Shown: in pieces, positions 8,744-17,435 of the stretch | Layout of the letters: each line of letters opens with the position of its first letter | Position numbering within the stretch: position 1 is the first letter of the stretch | Translations under genes and position numbers: made by a program | Notes under the pieces: model-generated | Told to the model about the DNA's origin: nothing | Database searches by the model: none | The model's input: the letters and a program-made list of their open reading frames with translations, nothing else | DNA from: Streptomyces sp. TRM68367 | Lineage (GTDB): Bacteria; Actinomycetota; Actinomycetes; Streptomycetales; Streptomycetaceae | Reading direction: 5' to 3' | Assembly (NCBI RefSeq): GCF_014495685.1 | Contig: NZ_JACTVI010000001.1 | Location: 128,023 to 192,022, forward strand | DNA length: 64,000 bases

Positions 8744-8917
8744 GTGGCTGTTCCGAAGCGGAAGATGTCGCGCAGCAACACGCGCCACCGCCGGTCGCAG
8801 TGGAAGGCTGCGGTCCCCAACCTGGTTGCGTGCGAGCGCTGCCACGAGCCCAAGCTGCAGCACATCGCGTGCCCGGCCTGTGGCACCTACAACAAGCGCC
8901 AGGTCATCGAGGTCTGA
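8744..8917 (+). CDS. rpmF: 50S ribosomal protein L32
   Basis: The 57-residue protein starts with GTG and reads [19 protein letters not shown] at the N-terminus, the L32 hallmark. It keeps two CxxC pairs (CERC and CPAC), so it is the zinc-binding (C+) form rather than the zinc-independent paralogue induced by zinc starvation. The gene is tightly coupled to DUF177 upstream and to rnc 19 bases downstream. Confidence 0.96.
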   Translation: MAVPKRKMSRSNTRHRRSQWKAAVPNLVACERCHEPKLQHIACPACGTYNKRQVIEV

Positions 8918-8936
8918 GCGGCCGGTGAGAGGCACT

Positions 8937-9749
8937 GTGTCCACGCCCAAGAAGCAGGCTCCCCATGCGAGCGGGAGCACATCGGCGGACAACCAGGCCT
9001 CGTCCCACACGCTTCTGGAAGGGCGGCTCGGCTACAAGCTCGAGTCCGCCCTTCTGGTGCGAGCACTGACCCACCGGTCGTACGCATACGAGAACGGCGG
9101 TCTGCCGACGAACGAGCGGCTGGAGTTCCTCGGGGACTCCGTGCTCGGTCTCGTCGTCACGGACACGCTGTACCGAACCCACCCCGACCTGCCCGAGGGC
9201 CAGCTGGCCAAGCTGCGGGCCGCGGTGGTGAACTCGCGTGCGCTCGCCGAGGTGGGCCGCGGGCTCGACCTGGGCTCCTTCATCCGGCTCGGCCGCGGTG
9301 AAGAGGGCACGGGCGGGCGGGACAAGGCGTCCATCCTGGCCGACACCCTGGAAGCGGTGATCGGCGCGGTCTATCTCGACCAGGGCCTGGACTCGGCGGC
9401 GGAGCTGGTGCACCGCCTGTTCGACCCGCTGATCGAGAAGTCCTCGAACCTCGGAGCCGGCCTGGACTGGAAGACCAGTCTCCAGGAGCTCACCGCGACG
9501 GAAGGCCTCGGCGTGCCCGAGTACCTGGTCACGGAGACCGGCCCCGATCACGAGAAGACCTTCACTGCTGCCGCCCGCGTCGGAGGCGTCTCGTACGGCA
9601 CCGGCACCGGCCGCAGCAAGAAGGAGGCGGAGCAGCAGGCCGCCGAGTCCGCCTGGCGCTCCATCAAGGCGGCGGCGGACGAGCGCGCCAAGCAGACGGC
9701 AGTCGATGCCGCCGAGCCCGAAGCCGACGCCTCGTCGGCCTCCGCCTGA
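8937..9749 (+). CDS. rnc: Ribonuclease III
   Basis: It is a double-strand-specific endoribonuclease for rRNA and mRNA processing; in S. coelicolor rnc is absB, needed for antibiotic production. The 270-residue product has the catalytic signature [12 protein letters not shown] (residues 59-70), the second acidic motif [13 protein letters not shown], and a C-terminal double-stranded RNA-binding domain ([11 protein letters not shown] through [16 protein letters not shown]). The tail is Ala/Glu/Asp-rich. I chose GTG 8937, which has GAGAGG four bases before it; GTG 8925 would add four residues. Confidence 0.94.
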   Translation: MSTPKKQAPHASGSTSADNQASSHTLLEGRLGYKLESALLVRALTHRSYAYENGGLPTNERLEFLGDSVLGLVVTDTLYRTHPDLPEGQLAKLRAAVVNSRALAEVGRGLDLGSFIRLGRGEEGTGGRDKASILADTLEAVIGAVYLDQGLDSAAELVHRLFDPLIEKSSNLGAGLDWKTSLQELTATEGLGVPEYLVTETGPDHEKTFTAAARVGGVSYGTGTGRSKKEAEQQAAESAWRSIKAAADERAKQTAVDAAEPEADASSASA

Positions 9750-9763
9750 CCGAACAGCGCGAT

Positions 9764-9800
9764 CCGAGCGCCCGTTCCCGCCACGGGGGCGGGCGCTCGG
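9764..9800 (+). terminator. Hairpin after rnc
   Basis: Arms CCGAGCGCCCG (9764-9774) and CGGGCGCTCGG (9790-9800) are perfect complements around a 15-base loop, followed by TCCCTTGAAA. It lies between rnc and mutM, 15 bases after the rnc stop, and may limit read-through into mutM. Confidence 0.7.
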
Positions 9801-9845
9801 TCCCTTGAAAGGCCCCTGCGGGCCGCGTAGGTGTATGGGGGTCCC

Positions 9846-10706
9846 ATGCCCGAGTTGCCCGAGGTCGAGATCGTACGGCGCGGCCTGGAGCGGTGGGTCG
9901 CGCAGCGGACCGTCGCCGACGCCGAGGTGCTGCACCCGCGTGCGGTGCGGCGGCATCTCGCCGGTGCCGACGACTTCGCGCACCGGCTGAAGGGCCACCG
10001 CATCGGCACCCCGAGCCGGCGGGGCAAGTATCTGTGGCTGCCGCTGGCGGACACCGGTCAGGCGGTCCTGGCCCACCTCGGCATGAGCGGCCAGCTCCTG
10101 GTCCAGCCGCAGACGGCGCCCGACGAGAAGCACCTCAGGGTCCGGGTGAGGTTCGCGGACGGGCTCGGCACCGAACTCCGGTTCGTGGACCAGCGCACCT
10201 TCGGCGGTCTCTCGCTGCACGACACCAGTGCCGACGGCCTGCCCGACGTCGTTGCGCACATCGCCCGCGACCCGCTCGACGAACTCTTCGACGACGAGGT
10301 CTTCCACCGGGCGCTGCGCCGCAAGCGCACCACCATCAAGCGCGCCCTGCTCGACCAGTCGCTGATCAGCGGCGTCGGCAACATCTACGCGGACGAGGCC
10401 CTGTGGCGCGCCCGCCTGCACTACGACCGCCCCACGGCCACCTTCACGCGCCCGCGCACCCTGACCCTTCTGGGCCACGTGCGCGACGTGATGAACGCCG
10501 CGCTCGCCGTGGGCGGCACCAGCTTCGACAGCCTCTACGTCAACGTGAACGGGGAGTCCGGCTACTTCGACCGCTCACTCGACGCGTACGGCCGCGAGGG
10601 CCTGCCGTGCCGGCACTGCGGCACGCCGATGCGCCGACGGCCCTGGATGAACCGGTCCAGCTACTACTGCCCGAGGTGTCAGCGCCCGCCGCGCGTCTCG
10701 TCGTAA
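9846..10706 (+). CDS. mutM: Formamidopyrimidine-DNA glycosylase (MutM/Fpg)
   Basis: It removes 8-oxoguanine and formamidopyrimidines and cleaves the abasic site. The 286-residue protein begins MPELPEVE, giving the catalytic Pro2 and Glu3. It has the Lys-containing RRGKYLWL loop (about residue 60), a helix-two-turn-helix ([20 protein letters not shown]) and a C-terminal zinc finger (CRHC followed by CPRC). Its last 28 bases overlap the 3' end of the convergent HxlR gene. Confidence 0.96.
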   Translation: MPELPEVEIVRRGLERWVAQRTVADAEVLHPRAVRRHLAGADDFAHRLKGHRIGTPSRRGKYLWLPLADTGQAVLAHLGMSGQLLVQPQTAPDEKHLRVRVRFADGLGTELRFVDQRTFGGLSLHDTSADGLPDVVAHIARDPLDELFDDEVFHRALRRKRTTIKRALLDQSLISGVGNIYADEALWRARLHYDRPTATFTRPRTLTLLGHVRDVMNAALAVGGTSFDSLYVNVNGESGYFDRSLDAYGREGLPCRHCGTPMRRRPWMNRSSYYCPRCQRPPRVSS

Positions 10707-11080
10707 CGCGTACGCGAGGCCATCACGTCGTCCATGCTGCCTTCCACGAAGTGGATGAGCGCCAGCAGCCGCTCGGCCACTCCGTGCCCCAGTGGGGTCA
10801 GTTCGTAGTCCACGCGTGGCGGGTTGGTGGGCTGTGCCTCGCGGTGCACCAGGCCGTCGCGCTCCAGGGCGTGCAGCGTCTGGGACAGCATCTTCTCGCT
10901 CACGCCGTCGACCCGGCGGCGCAGCTCGTTGAAGCGCAGAGAACCCTCGAACAGGGCGCACAGCGTCAGCCCGCCCCAGCGTCCGGTGACGTGCTCCAAG
11001 GTGACGCGCGAGGGGCACGCCTTGGCGAACACGTTGTACGGGAGGTCGAGCTCCTCCGCGCGCTCCTGCGTGGTCGTCAT
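10679..11080 (-). CDS. HxlR-family winged-helix transcriptional regulator
   Basis: The 133-residue protein has the HxlR pattern: a conserved Cys near the N-terminus ([19 protein letters not shown]), the recognition-helix region [20 protein letters not shown], and the wing with YELTPLGH. HxlR members are dimeric and often respond to aldehydes, thiols or quinones through the N-terminal Cys; the signal here is unknown. It overlaps the mutM 3' end by 28 bases. A perfect palindrome lies immediately upstream (11103-11140), so it is probably autoregulated. The gene beyond the palindrome is convergent to it, so no divergent target is visible. Confidence 0.9.
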   Translation of the reverse strand: MTTTQERAEELDLPYNVFAKACPSRVTLEHVTGRWGGLTLCALFEGSLRFNELRRRVDGVSEKMLSQTLHALERDGLVHREAQPTNPPRVDYELTPLGHGVAERLLALIHFVEGSMDDVMASRTRYDETRGGR

Positions 11081-11102
11081 CGCTCAAGCGTACGCCAGGC
11101 AT

Positions 11103-11140
11103 GCGCTAACCAATAGATCGCGCTAACTGTTGGTTAGCGC
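11103..11140. promoter_or_regulatory. Palindromic operator-like site upstream of the HxlR gene
   Basis: Arms GCGCTAACCAA (11103-11113) and TTGGTTAGCGC (11130-11140) are perfect inverted repeats. A third, direct half-copy GCGCTAAC lies between them at 11120-11127. The site is 23 bases before the HxlR start codon, where an autorepressor would act. There is no T-run, and the next gene downstream (11163, minus strand) ends here, so a terminator role for that gene is less likely. Confidence 0.65.
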
Positions 11141-11162
11141 TTGCCTGGTCTTCCGGGCGCTG

Positions 11163-12311
11163 TCAGTAACCGAAGTCCTGTGTCCACCAGGGTCCGCCCG
11201 ACCCGAAGTGAACCCCGACCCCGAGTGTCTTGAAGTCGCAGTTCAGGATGTTCGCCCGGTGCCCCGGGCTGTTCATCCACCCCTCCATCACGGCCGCCGC
11301 GTCGGCCTGCCCGCGGGCTATGTTCTCCCCGCCGAGGTTCTTTATCCCGGCCTTCGCGGCCCGGTCCCACGGCGACGCCCCGTCCGGATCCGTGTGGTCG
11401 AAGAAGCCCCGCGCGGCCATGTCCTCGCTGAAGTCCTCGGCCAGCTCCCGCAGCGCGCTGTTCGCGGCCACCGGACTGCATCCCGCCTTGGACCGTTCCT
11501 CGTTGACGAGCCTGAGCACCTCCGCCTCGGCGGCGGCCTGTGCGGACACTGTGACCGGAGCGCTGGGCTTCTCCGGCGCCGTCGGCTCGTTGGCGGCCGT
11601 GCGCGACGGCGTCGTCGTCTTCTCTTCCTCGGGCTTGGCGGGCTTCTCCGCCGGCGTCTCCGGCGTCTTCTCCGGCGTCTTCGTCTTCTCCGGCTTCTCG
11701 GACGGCGTCGAGGGGGACGGCGACGGCGAGGTGGAGCGCTCGCCGTTCCGGCCGGCCGCGGAGCCCCCGGTGCGGTCCTGCGCGCTGCCGGACGTGCCGC
11801 CCTGCTCGGTCGGCGTGTTCGTCGGCGTTTCCGCGGCCTGCACCTTGTCGGCGTCGCCGCCCCCGCCGAACCGGTAGTTGTCGAGTCCCGGCACCGCGCC
11901 GGTGGCCACCGCGACGGTGCCGAGGGCGACCGCGGCGGAGACGCCGAGCAGCCCCGTGCGCACCGGCGTAGCGGCCTTCTTCTTGGGCCTGCGGTGCGCA
12001 CCCGGGCGCCGCATGCCCGAGTCGGGCGCGAACCCGTCGCTCGCGAACGCGGTCGTCACAGCGCCGTCACCCGGGAAGGTGGCGGCGTCGGTGGCCCAGC
12101 CGAAGTCGTCGTCGTCCGTGGCGAAGAGGTAGGCCTCGCTCTTCGCGTAGGCCTCGGAGTGGATCTCCGGGTTCAGGTAGGGCGCGATGCCCAGGGTGGC
12201 GCGGTCGCCTGCGTGCGAGTCCAGCGGGCCGCGGCTCTCGGCGTAGGAGCCGTCCGTCTGAGTGACCCCCGTGGCGGCGCGGCCGGCGGCGGAGCGTCGG
12301 TGGCGTCCCAT
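11163..12311 (-). CDS. CAP/SCP-domain extracellular protein with internal membrane anchor
   Basis: The 382-residue protein has a cytoplasmic N-terminal region (about residues 1-118), then a basic stretch and one membrane segment (VRTGLLGVSAAVALGTVAV, about 125-147). A low-complexity Pro/Thr/Lys/Glu linker (PEKTKTPEKTPETPAEKP) follows, and a C-terminal CAP domain (about 265-382). The CAP domain shows LRLVNEERSKAGCSPV, ARGFFDHTDPDG, GENIARGQADA and WMNSPGHRANILNCD. CAP proteins are secreted and often bind lipids; the role here is unknown. I chose ATG at 12311 (MGRHRRSAAG), preceded by GGAAGG; a longer frame to 12359 lacks support. Confidence 0.88.
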   Translation of the reverse strand: MGRHRRSAAGRAATGVTQTDGSYAESRGPLDSHAGDRATLGIAPYLNPEIHSEAYAKSEAYLFATDDDDFGWATDAATFPGDGAVTTAFASDGFAPDSGMRRPGAHRRPKKKAATPVRTGLLGVSAAVALGTVAVATGAVPGLDNYRFGGGGDADKVQAAETPTNTPTEQGGTSGSAQDRTGGSAAGRNGERSTSPSPSPSTPSEKPEKTKTPEKTPETPAEKPAKPEEEKTTTPSRTAANEPTAPEKPSAPVTVSAQAAAEAEVLRLVNEERSKAGCSPVAANSALRELAEDFSEDMAARGFFDHTDPDGASPWDRAAKAGIKNLGGENIARGQADAAAVMEGWMNSPGHRANILNCDFKTLGVGVHFGSGGPWWTQDFGY

Positions 12312-12372
12312 GTTCTGGCCTTCCTCGTCCTTGCGGTCGACTCGTTCCCCAGCGATCAACCAAAAGATCGAT

Positions 12373-12398
12373 GAAACTCACACGATCGAGTGAGTTTC
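12373..12398. promoter_or_regulatory. Perfect inverted repeat between CAP gene and acyP
   Basis: GAAACTCAC (12373-12381) and GTGAGTTTC (12390-12398) form 9-base arms around ACGATCGA. The site lies 62 bases before the CAP gene start and 88 bases before acyP, two divergent genes. The surrounding bases are unusually AT-rich for this chromosome, as expected of a promoter region. The binding protein is unknown. Confidence 0.5.
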
Positions 12399-12485
12399 GT
12401 TATGAGATTCATTGGGTCGGGACGGTACCGCATGACGTGTGGGGAGGAAGTGCCCGGAGAGACATTGGCCCGTTAGGTTGCACCC

Positions 12486-12767
12486 ATGAGCGAGGATGTA
12501 CGGCTGGTCGCGTGGGTGCGGGGACGGGTCCAAGGGGTGGGTTTCCGCTGGTTCACCCGGGCCAAGGCGCTGGAGATCGGCGGCCTGAGTGGTTTTGCTC
12601 TCAATTTGGACGACGGCCGGGTCCAGGTGGTCGCCGAGGGCCCGCGCGAGGGCTGTGAAGGCCTGCTGGAGTGGCTCCGGAGTGACGACACGCCCGGCCG
12701 CGTGGACGGGGTCACAGAGATCTGGGACACACCTCGCGGCGGCTACGACGGCTTCGGCATCCGCTGA
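12486..12767 (+). CDS. acyP: Acylphosphatase
   Basis: This small (93-residue) enzyme hydrolyses acyl phosphates. The phosphate-binding loop [10 protein letters not shown] with Arg21 and the second catalytic residue Asn40 (in [11 protein letters not shown]) are both present. A TAGGTT hexamer ends six bases before the ATG, so the mRNA may be leaderless; no ribosome-binding site is visible. It sits before smc, as in other Streptomyces. Confidence 0.93.
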   Translation: MSEDVRLVAWVRGRVQGVGFRWFTRAKALEIGGLSGFALNLDDGRVQVVAEGPREGCEGLLEWLRSDDTPGRVDGVTEIWDTPRGGYDGFGIR

Positions 12768-13146
12768 TCATGCGCCGCCGGCCAGCCCCCGCGAAGCCCG
12801 CCGAGGGCACCACGGGCGGCCGCCCGGCGCGGAAACGGCCTGGTGATTGCCGAGAAGTGCTTGCCCTGACGGGCTCCGCACGCAAGGATGATCGCCACGC
12901 CCTGAGGTCCCGCAGGAGTCGCAGCGCCGGCGTTCCCAGGCCGCGCGCCCCCGGGTCGCCCGCCAATACAAGCGTGATCGTGTTGACCGTCAAACTTTTT
13001 GGTGAGACGCTGAAAGCCCCGCGCACCTTAGCTGTTTGGCATGGATGAACGGCAGCAAAAACTCAAGAGTGCCAAGCACCGCGGGTGCGAATCCCTCACG
13101 ACCCACACCGCTTCGGTCGGTCACTCATTGTGGAGGACCATCCATC
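12768..13146. other. Gap between acyP and the small coiled-coil gene
   Basis: No convincing gene. It contains TTGACC at about 12982 followed by an AT-richer stretch (AAACTTTTTGGTGAG), likely part of the promoter or leader for the gene at 13147. It also contains a short palindrome GCACCGCGGGTGC near 13076. Confidence 0.5.
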
Positions 13147-13350
13147 ATGGCAAAGGCGCTTCTCGGTTACGTCGGCGGCTCCGACCCTCGACTCCTCGCC
13201 GAGATGCGACGGCTCCAGCAGCGCGTCCAGGACCTGGAATCCGAGCTCGTACGGATCCAGGCGGAGAACGACGCGCTGACGGCTGCCGCTTCTCACGACA
13301 GGATCATGGAGAGCGTTGACGCACACCAGGCGGAGCCTGCGCTCACCTGA
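13147..13350 (+). CDS. Small conserved coiled-coil protein
   Basis: The 67-residue product begins MAKALLGYVGGSDPRLLAEM and contains one helix with leucine-type heptads (LLAEMRRLQQRVQDLESELVRI). ATG 13147 has GGAGG ten bases before it, and a strong terminator follows, so this is an expressed gene. I recognise it as a small protein often seen upstream of smc in Streptomyces but know no function. The coiled coil suggests dimerisation or a partner protein. Confidence 0.75.
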   Translation: MAKALLGYVGGSDPRLLAEMRRLQQRVQDLESELVRIQAENDALTAAASHDRIMESVDAHQAEPALT

Positions 13351-13423
13351 TCACTGCATCGCTCCACGACGGCATCAGCAGTGGTTGGGCTGCCCGTATC
13401 AACCGCTAAGTTGTCAGAGTTGC

Positions 13424-13445
13424 AAGGGACGCCTCGGCGTCCCTT
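13424..13445 (+). terminator. Intrinsic terminator after the small coiled-coil gene
   Basis: AAGGGACGCC (13424-13433) and GGCGTCCCTT (13436-13445) are perfect complements with TC between them, in effect a CTCG tetraloop, followed by CTTTCTTG. It is one of the few hairpins here with a T-rich tail. Confidence 0.85.
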
Positions 13446-13624
13446 CTTTCTTGCCCCCGCGTACCCGGACTGAGGGGCCCTGAACCGGTCCGGCCGCGAA
13501 CTGTGGCCCCGCGCATCCTTTCACTGTCTTTAACGTCTGGTGTGCCCTGCACGTTCAACGGTGAAACCGTGGGGTTGCCGTTGGTCACTGTGTGAGACAG
13601 ACCCGGAAGGTAGAGTCCAGCGGC

Positions 13625-16600
13625 GTGCACCTCAAGGCCCTGACCCTCCGGGGGTTCAAGTCTTTCGCCTCGGCCACCACGCTTCGGTTCGAGCCGGGCA
13701 TCACGTGTGTCGTCGGCCCGAACGGCTCGGGCAAGTCCAACGTCGTGGACGCGCTCAGCTGGGTCATGGGCGAACAGGGCGCCAAGTCGCTGCGCGGCGG
13801 CAAGATGGAGGACGTCATCTTCGCCGGCACGACCGGCCGCCCGCCGCTGGGCCGCGCCGAGGTGTCGCTGACCATCGACAACTCCGACGGGGCCCTGCCC
13901 ATCGAGTACGCCGAGGTCACCATCACGCGGATCATGTTCCGCAACGGCGGCAGCGAGTACCAGCTCAACGGCGACACCTGCCGCCTCCTCGACATCCAGG
14001 AACTGCTGTCCGACTCCGGCATCGGCCGCGAGATGCACGTCATCGTCGGCCAGGGCCAGCTCGACTCCGTCCTGCACGCCGACCCCATGGGCCGCCGTGC
14101 CTTCATCGAGGAGGCCGCCGGCGTCCTCAAGCACCGCAAGCGCAAGGAGAAGGCGCTGCGGAAGCTGGACGCGATGCAGGCCAACCTCGCGCGTGTGCAG
14201 GACCTGACCGACGAACTCCGGCGCCAGCTCAAGCCGCTGGGCCGTCAGGCGGCGGTCGCGAGACGGGCGGCCGTCATCCAGGCCGACCTGCGCGACGCGC
14301 GGCTGCGCCTGCTCGCCGACGACCTCGTACGGCTGCGCGAGGCGCTCCAGGCCGAGGTCGCCGACGAAGCCGCCCTCAAGCAGCGCAAGGAAGCCGCCGA
14401 GCAGGAACTGAAAAAGTCCCTCCAGCGCGAGGGTCTCCTGGAGGACGAGGTACGGCAGCTCACGCCCCGCCTCCAGCGCGCCCAGCAGACCTGGTACGAG
14501 CTCTCCCAGCTCGCCGAGCGCGTCCGCGGCACGATCTCGCTGGCCGACGCGCGCGTGAAGAGCGCCACCTCCGCGCCCCCCGAGGAACGCCGGGGCCGCG
14601 ACCCGGAGGACCTGGAGCGCGAGGCCGCCCGCGTCCGCGAGCAGGAGGCCGAACTCGAGGCGGCCCTGGAGGCGGCCCAGCGCGCCCTGGAGGACACGGT
14701 CTCCCACCGCGCCGAACTGGAACGCGTACTCGCCCAGGAGGAACGGCGGCTGAAGGACGCCGCCCGCGCCATCGCCGACCGCCGTGAGGGCCTCGCCCGG
14801 CTGGGCGGTCAGGTGGGCGCCGCCCGTTCCCGCGCGGCCTCCGCCCAGGCTGAGATCGAGCGGCTGGCCGCCGCCCGCGACGAGGCCCGGCAGCGGGCCG
14901 TCGCCGCGCAGGAGGAGTACGAGGCGCTCAAGGCCGAGGTCGACGGCCTCGACGCCGACGACGCCGAACTCGCCGAACAGCACGAGACGGCCAAACAGCG
15001 GCTCGCCGACGCCGAGGCCGCCCTCACCGCCGCCCGCGAGGCGGCCACCGCGGCCGAACGGGGGCGCGCCGCGACCCAGGCCCGCCACGAGGCCCTGGCC
15101 ATGGGCCTGCGCCGCAAGGACGGCACCGGCGCGCTGCTCGGCGCGAAGGATCGTCTCTCCGGACTGCTGGGCCCGGCGGCGGAGTTGCTGACGGTCACCC
15201 CGGGGTACGAGGTCCCGCTGGCCGCCGCCTTCGGCGCCGCCGCCGATGCGCTCGCCGTGACCAGCCCCGCCGCTGCCGCCGACGCGATCCGCCTGCTGCG
15301 CAAGCAGGACGGAGGCCGGGCATCCCTGCTCCTGGCGGGAGCGCCTGAAGAAAGGGGCGCTGGGAACTGCGCACCCAGCCACGACGAACCCGCAGACGCC
15401 GAACAGCTCGCCACCCCCCTCCCCGCGGAGCGCCTCGTCCGCGGCCCCACCGACCTCATGCCCGCCGTCCGCCGCCTCCTGCAAGGAATCGTCGTCGTCG
15501 GCACCCTGGAAGACGCCGAGGACCTCGTCTACGCCCACCCCGACCTCACCGCCGTCACCGCCGAAGGCGACCTGCTGGGCGCGCACTTCGCGCGCGGCGG
15601 GTCAGCCGGCGCGCCGAGCCCGCTGGAGGTCCAGGCCTCCGTCGACGAGGCCGCCGCCGAGCTCGATGACCTGGCCGTGCAGTGCGAGGAGCTGACCGAG
15701 GCGCAAGCCGCGGCCGTCGAGCGCCGCAAGGAGTGCGCGGCCCTCGTCGAGGAGCTGGGGGAGCGGCGCCGGGCCGCCGACCGGGAGAAGTCGGCCGTGG
15801 CGCAGCAACTCGGGCGGCTCGCCGGACAGGCGCGCGGCGCCGCCGGGGAGGCCGAGCGGTCCACCGCGGCGGCGGCACGGGCGCAGGAGGCGCTCGACAA
15901 GGCCCTCGCGGAAGTCGAGGAACTCGCCGAACGGCTCGCCGTCGCCGAGGAGATGCCGGTCGAGGAGGAGCCCGACACCTCGGTGCGCGACCGGCTCGCC
16001 GCCGACGGCGCCAACGCCCGGCAGACCGAGATGGAGGCCCGCCTCCAGGTCCGTACGCACGAGGAACGCGTCAAGGGACTGGCCGGCCGGGCCGACTCCC
16101 TCGACCGGGCCGCCCGCACGGAACGGGAGGCACGCGCGCGCGCCGAGCAGCGCCGCGCCCGGCTACGACACGAGGCCGCCGTCGCCGAGGCCGTCGCCTC
16201 CGGCGCCCGCCAGCTGCTCGCGCACGTCGAGGTCTCCCTCGCCCGCGCCGAGGAGGAACGTACCGCCGCCGACGCCGCCAAGGCCCGCCGCGAGCAGGAG
16301 CTGGCGCAGGCCCGCACCGAAGGCCGCGACCTGAAGGCCGAGCTCGACAAGCTGACCGACTCCGTGCACCGCGGCGAGGTGCTCGGTGCCGAGAAGCGGC
16401 TGCGGATCGAGCAGCTGGAGACCAAGGCACTGGAGGAGCTGGGCGTCGAACCGGCGGGCCTGGTCGAGGAGTACGGCCCGCACCAGCTCGTACCGCCCTC
16501 CCCGCCCGCCGAGGGCGAGGAGCTGCCCGAGGACCCCGAGCACCCGCGCAACAGGCCGAAGCCGTATCTGCGGGCCGAGCAGGAGAAACGGCTCAAGGCG

Positions 16601-17215
16601 GCCGAACGGGCCTACCAGCAGCTCGGCAAGGTCAACCCGCTCGCCCTGGAGGAGTTCGCGGCGCTGGAGGAACGCCACCAGTTCCTCAGCGAGCAGCTCG
16701 AAGACCTGAAGAAGACCCGGGCGGACCTCCTCCAGGTGGTGAAGGAGGTCGACGAACGCGTCGAGCAGGTCTTCACCGAGGCCTACCGGGACACCGCCCG
16801 CGAGTTCGAGGGTGTCTTCTCACGCCTGTTCCCCGGCGGCGAGGGACGCCTCGTGCTGACCGATCCCGACAACATGCTCACCACCGGCGTGGATGTCGAG
16901 GCGCGCCCGCCGGGCAAGAAGGTCAAGCGGCTTTCGCTGCTCTCCGGCGGCGAGCGGTCGTTGACCGCCGTGGCCATGCTCGTGTCGATCTTCAAGGCGC
17001 GGCCCAGCCCGTTCTACGTCATGGACGAGGTCGAGGCGGCGCTCGACGACACCAACCTCCAGCGGCTGATCCGGATCATGCAGGAGCTGCAGGAGGCCTC
17101 GCAGCTGATCGTGATCACCCACCAGAAGCGCACGATGGAGGTCGCCGACGCGCTGTACGGCGTCTCCATGCAGGGCGACGGTGTGTCGAAGGTCATTTCC
17201 CAGCGCCTGCGCTAA
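13625..17215 (+). CDS. smc: Chromosome segregation/condensation ATPase SMC
   Basis: SMC dimers with ScpAB extrude DNA loops and compact the chromosome, important during sporulation septation. The 1196-residue protein starts with GTG (MHLKALTLRGFKSFAS). Walker A is GPNGSGKS (residues 31-38) and is followed by coiled coil rich in Arg, Glu and Ala. The hinge is at about 500-690 and is followed by the returning coil. The signature LSLLSGGERSL and Walker B (FYVMDEVEAALDD, about 1130) are near the C-terminus. Within the hinge (about 574-592) is a segment, PEERGAGNCAPSHDEPADAE, whose DNA looks like a Streptomyces dispersed repeat (see the repeat at 15344). The gene is not obviously in an operon with ftsY; glcP intervenes. 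Confidence 0.97.
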   Translation: MHLKALTLRGFKSFASATTLRFEPGITCVVGPNGSGKSNVVDALSWVMGEQGAKSLRGGKMEDVIFAGTTGRPPLGRAEVSLTIDNSDGALPIEYAEVTITRIMFRNGGSEYQLNGDTCRLLDIQELLSDSGIGREMHVIVGQGQLDSVLHADPMGRRAFIEEAAGVLKHRKRKEKALRKLDAMQANLARVQDLTDELRRQLKPLGRQAAVARRAAVIQADLRDARLRLLADDLVRLREALQAEVADEAALKQRKEAAEQELKKSLQREGLLEDEVRQLTPRLQRAQQTWYELSQLAERVRGTISLADARVKSATSAPPEERRGRDPEDLEREAARVREQEAELEAALEAAQRALEDTVSHRAELERVLAQEERRLKDAARAIADRREGLARLGGQVGAARSRAASAQAEIERLAAARDEARQRAVAAQEEYEALKAEVDGLDADDAELAEQHETAKQRLADAEAALTAAREAATAAERGRAATQARHEALAMGLRRKDGTGALLGAKDRLSGLLGPAAELLTVTPGYEVPLAAAFGAAADALAVTSPAAAADAIRLLRKQDGGRASLLLAGAPEERGAGNCAPSHDEPADAEQLATPLPAERLVRGPTDLMPAVRRLLQGIVVVGTLEDAEDLVYAHPDLTAVTAEGDLLGAHFARGGSAGAPSPLEVQASVDEAAAELDDLAVQCEELTEAQAAAVERRKECAALVEELGERRRAADREKSAVAQQLGRLAGQARGAAGEAERSTAAAARAQEALDKALAEVEELAERLAVAEEMPVEEEPDTSVRDRLAADGANARQTEMEARLQVRTHEERVKGLAGRADSLDRAARTEREARARAEQRRARLRHEAAVAEAVASGARQLLAHVEVSLARAEEERTAADAAKARREQELAQARTEGRDLKAELDKLTDSVHRGEVLGAEKRLRIEQLETKALEELGVEPAGLVEEYGPHQLVPPSPPAEGEELPEDPEHPRNRPKPYLRAEQEKRLKAAERAYQQLGKVNPLALEEFAALEERHQFLSEQLEDLKKTRADLLQVVKEVDERVEQVFTEAYRDTAREFEGVFSRLFPGGEGRLVLTDPDNMLTTGVDVEARPPGKKVKRLSLLSGGERSLTAVAMLVSIFKARPSPFYVMDEVEAALDDTNLQRLIRIMQELQEASQLIVITHQKRTMEVADALYGVSMQGDGVSKVISQRLR
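15344..15400 (+). repeat. Dispersed-repeat-like element inside the smc hinge
   Basis: The stretch contains AGGGGCGCTGGGAACTGCGC followed by CCAGCCACGACGAACCCGCA. From memory, this closely resembles a very common intergenic Streptomyces sequence of the type GGGGCGCGGGGAACTGCGCG...CCACGACGAACCCGCAG. Here it is read in frame within smc. It adds a Cys (GAGNCAPSH), a rarity in Smc hinges. Confidence 0.55.
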
Positions 17216-17319
17216 ATGCGTGCGATCTACACCTGTCCTGACCTGCGCTGCTCCCAACTGCTTCAAGTCTTGAACGCAAGGTCTCCAAGTCTGCCTACAG
17301 GCCTCTTACGGATCACGTA

Positions 17320-17347
17320 TTGACTTCGAAACTTGAAGTCATAGCCT
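17320..17347 (+). promoter_or_regulatory. glcP promoter with overlapping palindrome
   Basis: TTGACT (17320-17325) and TAGCCT (17342-17347), 16 bases apart, form a plausible promoter 89 bases before glcP. The spacer is covered by the inverted repeat TGACTTC (17321-17327) / GAAGTCA (17335-17341), an obvious operator position. A second related half-palindrome, TTCAAGTCTTGAA, lies upstream at 17262-17274. glcP is known to be glucose-inducible in S. coelicolor; the factor binding here is not identifiable from sequence. Confidence 0.6.
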
Positions 17348-17435
17348 GTGCAACGTTGCTTTTACCTTCAGGTGTCACCCACCTGACAGGGCCCGCCCCA
17401 CCCCGGCAGCGTTGCCCGCGGCCCGAGGAGTACAC

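Noticed and set aside
13070..13115. tRNA-like stretch GCGGGTGCGAATCCC resembling a T-arm
   Set aside because: No acceptor, D or anticodon arm can be folded around it.
13406..15586. 726-codon open frame on the minus strand opposite smc
   Set aside because: Its codons show shadow composition of the Glu/Ala/Arg-rich coiled coil on the plus strand; no domain is recognisable and smc is unambiguous.
17216..17435. Small RNA or gene between smc and glcP
   Set aside because: The 220 bases are accounted for by the glcP promoter and operators; no terminator-bounded transcript is evident.
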